Below are positions 8,008-10,514 of a DNA stretch of 10,514 bases, one piece after another (within the stretch, counting starts at the first letter, position 1; each line of letters starts with the position of its first letter). The stretch is from CAXYVC01 sp964292295. GTDB taxonomy: Bacteria > Acidobacteriota > Holophagae > Holophagales > Holophagaceae. The notes beneath the pieces are model-generated. The model did no database searches and was not told the origin of the DNA. It saw only the letters and a list, made by a program, of their open reading frames with translations. A program made the translations under genes and the position numbers. The stretch spans positions 1 through 10,514 of the forward strand of contig CAXYVC010000097.1 of NCBI GenBank assembly GCA_964292295.1, read 5' to 3'.

Positions 8008-8045
8008 TCCGGGCCAGACCGTCCCGGGGACGGATCTGGACCGGA
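8008..8045 (+). other. Long near-perfect hairpin between radA and yicC
   Basis: Reading inward, TCCGG, CCAGA and CCGTCC pair with GGACGG, TCTGG and CCGGA. This gives 16 base pairs, interrupted by one G-A mismatch (8013/8040) and one bulged A (8034), around a 3-base CGG loop. It lies 10 bases after the 7976-7997 palindrome and 123 bases before yicC. It may be a 5' leader structure of yicC, part of a small RNA, or a second transcription barrier. No T-run follows. Confidence 0.45.
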
Positions 8046-8168
8046 TCGCGCGCCGGAAGCGCTCGGATGCGCAGCGCCCAGCAGGGATGCGGCATCACCA
8101 ATGGCATCATCTGGACTGAGCCTTCGACGCCTTCCCGGTCAGAATGGGGGTTTCGACTGGGAGCTTCC

Positions 8169-9044
8169 ATGAAGAGCATGACGGCCTACGCGGAGGTGGT
8201 GCGCCCCCTGGAGCAGGGGCAGCTGCGCCTCAGCCTGCGCAGCGTGAACCACAAGGGGCTGGACCTCTCCGTGCGCCTGCACCCGGCGCTGTATCCCCTG
8301 GAAGGCGCCCTGCGGGCCCGGGTGCGCGAGCGGGCGCAGCGCGGGCGCCTGGACCTCTTCCTCGAAGTGCAGGACGAGCCCTCCCTGGAGCCCCAGCTCA
8401 ACCGCGCCCTGCTGCGCAGCGTCGCCAAGGCCTGGAAGGAGGATGCCGAATGGCTGGAGCTGCCGGCCCTGAGCGCCGAGGCCTTCTTCCGCCTGCCCGG
8501 GGCCTGGATGCCCCCCGCCGCGGGCCTGGCGGAGCGCCTGGAGGCCTCGGTGCTGGAGGCCCTGGATGGGCTTCTGGAGGCCTGGAACGGGGCCCGGGAT
8601 CGGGAGGCGACGCGCCTGGCGCCCTTCTTCGCGGAGTCTCTGGCGCGCCTGCGGGAGCTGCGTCAGCGCCTCGCCGCGGAAGCGGAGGCCGCGGCGGCGG
8701 AGCTGCCCGAGCAGTACCGGCAGCGCCTGGACCAGCTCATGAAGGACGCCCAGCTGGCCGGCCAGCTGCCCGCGGAGCGCCTGGTGGCCGAGGCCGCGGC
8801 CCTGGCGGAGCGCCAGGACGTGCGGGAGGAGCTGGTGCGCCTGGAGGCCCATCTGGAAGACTTCGCCGAGCGCCTCCAGCGCGGGGAGCTGGCGGGCAAG
8901 TGGCTGGACGTGTGGTGCCAGGAGATCCTGCGCGAACTCAACACCTGCGGATCGAAGTGCAAGCGCCTCACCATGACCCGGGCGGTCATGGAGGCCAAGG
9001 GCGTGCTCGACCAGCTCCGGGAGCAGGGAGCGAACCTGGAATAG
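8169..9044 (+). CDS. yicC: YicC-family endoribonuclease
   Basis: YicC-family proteins are conserved endoribonucleases linked to RNA turnover and stress adaptation. The product has 291 residues, the usual length. It opens with the family signature MKSMTAYA and continues with SVNHKGLDL (25-33). The middle (about 90-230) is helical and rich in Ala, Glu, Leu and Arg. The C-terminal DUF1732 motif is clear: ELNTCGSK (from about residue 256), then TMTRAVMEAK and the terminal REQGANLE, close to the usual REQVQNIE ending. GGGAG at 8159-8163 lies 5 bases before the ATG, and the signature begins at once, so the start is secure. In many bacteria yicC is followed by gmk and rpoZ; here the next gene is convergent, so that link is absent. 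It may be transcribed from its own promoter in the structured gap upstream. Confidence 0.93.
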   Translation: MKSMTAYAEVVRPLEQGQLRLSLRSVNHKGLDLSVRLHPALYPLEGALRARVRERAQRGRLDLFLEVQDEPSLEPQLNRALLRSVAKAWKEDAEWLELPALSAEAFFRLPGAWMPPAAGLAERLEASVLEALDGLLEAWNGARDREATRLAPFFAESLARLRELRQRLAAEAEAAAAELPEQYRQRLDQLMKDAQLAGQLPAERLVAEAAALAERQDVREELVRLEAHLEDFAERLQRGELAGKWLDVWCQEILRELNTCGSKCKRLTMTRAVMEAKGVLDQLREQGANLE

Positions 9045-9054
9045 CCTGGAATAG
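9035..9054. repeat. Tandem 10-base duplication spanning the yicC stop codon
   Basis: CCTGGAATAG occurs twice in direct succession. The first copy contains the last Glu codon and the TAG stop of yicC; the second is noncoding. The duplication also creates AGCCT-GGAAT-AGGCT, a 5-pair inverted repeat at 9043-9057, between two convergent genes. Confidence 0.8.
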
Positions 9055-9057
9055 GCT

Positions 9058-9606
9058 TCAGCGCCCGTACAGGCCCGTGCAGGTGGCTTCGGCGAGGATG
9101 CGCCCCTTCAGCGCGGCGTCCACCTCGGCGCGGGAGGCGCCGGCGGGCAGCTCCAGGGCTTCCCGCAGGGCGTAGAGGTGGAAGACGTAGCGGTGGGGCT
9201 TGCCGGGGGGTGGGGCGGGGCCGTTGAAGCCGATGCGGCCCCAGGTGTTCCTGCCCTGGCGGCTGCCGTCGGGCAGCGTCGGGGACTTGGGGAGGCCCGC
9301 AGGCAGCCCGGCGCAGGCGGCGGGCAGGTTGTAGAGGACCCAGTGGGTCCAGAGCCCCACGGGGGCATCGGGGTCGTCCAGCACCAGGGCGAAGGCCTGG
9401 GTGCCCTTGGGCGCGTCGCCCCAGGACAGGGCCGGGCTCTGGTCTGCGCCGTCCGCGGTGTGGGCCTTGGGGACGGTTCCGCCCTCCGGGAGGGCGGCAA
9501 CGCGGAGCTGCATGGCATCCTCCTGTGCCGGCCCCGTCCGGGGCCCGCAGGCCGCCACGACGGCCAGGTGGGCGAGGACGGCAGCCTGGAGGCGGGCTCG
9601 GGACAC
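9058..9606 (-). CDS. PEBP-family (YbhB/YbcL-like) protein, probable lipoprotein
   Basis: Phosphatidylethanolamine-binding-protein family members have a small ligand pocket; the bacterial ones are mostly of unknown function. Conserved blocks are present: DDPDAP (77-82), HWVLYNLP (88-95), and the long block with GRN, FNGPAPPPG and HRYVFHLYAL (about 118-147). From the GTG at 9606 the product has 182 residues and starts with SRAR, a hydrophobic stretch LQAAVLAHLAVVAA and a lipobox VAAC with Cys20, as in a lipoprotein. GGAG lies 5 bases before this GTG, which sits 2 bases after the gpsA stop, so the genes form an operon. A second start exists: the ATG at 9513 with AGGAGG (9519-9524) 5 bases upstream gives a 151-residue cytosolic protein beginning MQLRV, like E. 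coli YbhB. I prefer the longer form because the signal peptide is complete and third positions stay GC-rich through it, but both may be used. Confidence 0.88.
   Translation of the reverse strand: MSRARLQAAVLAHLAVVAACGPRTGPAQEDAMQLRVAALPEGGTVPKAHTADGADQSPALSWGDAPKGTQAFALVLDDPDAPVGLWTHWVLYNLPAACAGLPAGLPKSPTLPDGSRQGRNTWGRIGFNGPAPPPGKPHRYVFHLYALREALELPAGASRAEVDAALKGRILAEATCTGLYGR
9516..9524 (-). promoter_or_regulatory. Strong internal ribosome-binding site in the PEBP gene
   Basis: AGGAGG (9519-9524) stands 5 bases before the in-frame ATG at 9513. It lies inside the reading frame that begins at the GTG at 9606, just after the predicted signal peptide and short linker. It could give a second, cytosolic product or mark the only real start. 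Confidence 0.55.
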
Positions 9607-9608
9607 GG

Positions 9609-10514
9609 CTACTCCGACTTGAGGGACCGCTTCATCAGCCGGGACACGGCCTCCTGAGGATCGGCCCCGCGGAGCAGGCGCGCAACCTCCTGGGTGATGG
9701 GCAGCTCCACGCCCAGGTCCTTGGCCAGCAGCAGGGCGGCCTCGGTGGTGTAGACGCCCTCCACCACCTGCTCGCCCATGGAGGCCATGGCCTCCTGGGG
9801 GCTGGTGCCGGAGCCCACCATCAGGCCGAAGCGCCGGTTGCGGCTCTGCCCCGTGGCCGTGAGGAAGAGGTCTCCCGTGCCCGCGAGGCCCATCACGGTC
9901 TCCGGGCGGCCGCCCATGGCCTCCACAAGGCGGGCCATCTCCACCATGCCGCGGGTGAGCAGGGCGGCCCTCGCATTGTTGCCGAGCCCCAGGGCCTCCA
10001 CGAGGCCCGAGGCCACGGCGAGCACGTTCTTCAGGGCGCCGCAGAGCTCCACGCCCGTCACGTCGCGGCTCAGGTAGAGGCGCAGCCGCGGGGTGGCCAG
10101 CAGGCTCTGGATCTGCCGGGCGCGCTCCTCCTCCACCTCGGGGGGCAGGGCGAGCACCACGGCGGCCGGCAGATCCCTGGCCACCTCGTCCGCGAAGCTG
10201 GGGCCCGAGAGGGCGCCCACGGGGAGGCCGACGATGGGGCCCAGCACCTGGGAGAGGCGCTGGTGGGAATCCATGAGGATGCCCTTGCTGACGTGCAGGA
10301 GCATCTCGGGGCGCAGGGGGGTGCGGGCGGCCAGGCCCGTCCAGACCTGGGGGCTCACCTGCACGGGCATGGCGCTGATCCAGAGGGGCGCGTGGAAGGC
10401 CGCGTCCGGCTCCTCCAGCACGTGCACCGTGGGGGGCAGTTCCGCGTCGGGAAGGCGGGGATGCCGCCGGGTGTGGGCGAGGGCCACCTGGGCCCCCCTC
10501 GGGTGCCCCCACAG
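9609..10514 (-). CDS. gpsA: Glycerol-3-phosphate dehydrogenase [NAD(P)+], partial (N-terminus beyond window)
   Basis: GpsA reduces dihydroxyacetone phosphate to sn-glycerol 3-phosphate, the backbone for membrane phospholipids, in the cytoplasm. The frame is open to the window end, where it reads LWGHPRGAQ, the strand after the nucleotide-binding fold; about 30 N-terminal residues with the GxGxxG loop are outside. Of 301 visible residues, counted from the edge, clear motifs are VSKGI (75-79), SGPSFADEV (103-111), GALKNVLAVASG (159-170, with the catalytic Lys), the GNN-ARAALLTRG segment (178-189), GLAGTGDLFLT (209-219) and SRNRRFG (224-230). A GTG at 10487 could look like a start, but the family pattern continues upstream of it, so it is internal. 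The PEBP gene begins 2 bases after the stop. Confidence 0.95.
   Translation of the reverse strand: MWGHPRGAQVALAHTRRHPRLPDAELPPTVHVLEEPDAAFHAPLWISAMPVQVSPQVWTGLAARTPLRPEMLLHVSKGILMDSHQRLSQVLGPIVGLPVGALSGPSFADEVARDLPAAVVLALPPEVEEERARQIQSLLATPRLRLYLSRDVTGVELCGALKNVLAVASGLVEALGLGNNARAALLTRGMVEMARLVEAMGGRPETVMGLAGTGDLFLTATGQSRNRRFGLMVGSGTSPQEAMASMGEQVVEGVYTTEAALLLAKDLGVELPITQEVARLLRGADPQEAVSRLMKRSLKSE

Larger units (their letters stand above)
7952..8168. other. Intergenic region between radA and yicC, structured, no gene
   Basis: These 217 bases carry no recognisable protein. An open frame runs through into yicC from 7998, but its upstream part is not YicC-like. The left half holds two strong inverted repeats (listed separately). 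The right half contains a small direct repeat GGCATCA (8091-8097 and 8103-8109), a weak -10-like CAGAAT near 8140-8145, and the yicC ribosome-binding site GGGAG at 8159-8163. Confidence 0.6.

Noticed and set aside
9607..10512. A 484-codon frame fusing antisense-of-frame gpsA sequence to the PEBP protein
   Set aside because: Only the part after the GTG at 9606 resembles a protein family. The rest is Gly/Pro/Arg-rich out-of-frame reading of gpsA.

Overview
This is a GC-rich bacterial chromosomal segment of mostly conserved housekeeping genes. The coding DNA is strongly biased to G or C at third codon positions. My best guess is an Acidobacteriota of the Holophaga/Geothrix type, from the overall protein style and the pilMNO-like cluster. 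No rRNA or marker gene in the window proves this, and other high-GC Gram-negative lineages remain possible. I see no mobile element, CRISPR array, tRNA or rRNA.

Layout. Positions 1-2550, minus strand: a tightly overlapping operon of four genes (PilM-like, PilN, PilO, and a PilP/GspC-like protein cut by the window start). These encode the inner-membrane alignment complex of a type IV pilus or related type II secretion machine. Positions 2551-2677: a short divergent promoter region. Positions 2678-6220, plus strand: smc, the chromosome condensation ATPase. Positions 6221-6580: a 360-base gap, lower in GC than the genes, with several DnaA-box-like motifs and short inverted repeats. Positions 6581-7951: radA, the recombination branch-migration ATPase, probably translated from a leaderless or near-leaderless transcript. 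Positions 7952-8168: a gap with two strong hairpins. Positions 8169-9044: yicC, an endoribonuclease-family gene. Positions 9058-10514, minus strand: a PEBP-family protein, probably a lipoprotein, directly downstream of gpsA, whose first roughly 30 codons lie beyond the window end.

The plus-strand block (smc, radA, yicC) concerns DNA maintenance and RNA turnover. The left minus-strand block builds a cell-envelope machine. The right minus-strand pair combines phospholipid precursor synthesis (gpsA) with an envelope PEBP. I do not see a clear undescribed system. The points most worth a second look are the DnaA-box-like cluster between smc and radA, the structured radA-yicC gap, the two competing starts of the PEBP gene (lipoprotein versus cytosolic), the divergent SMC hinge, and the reduced PilM-like and extended PilN proteins.
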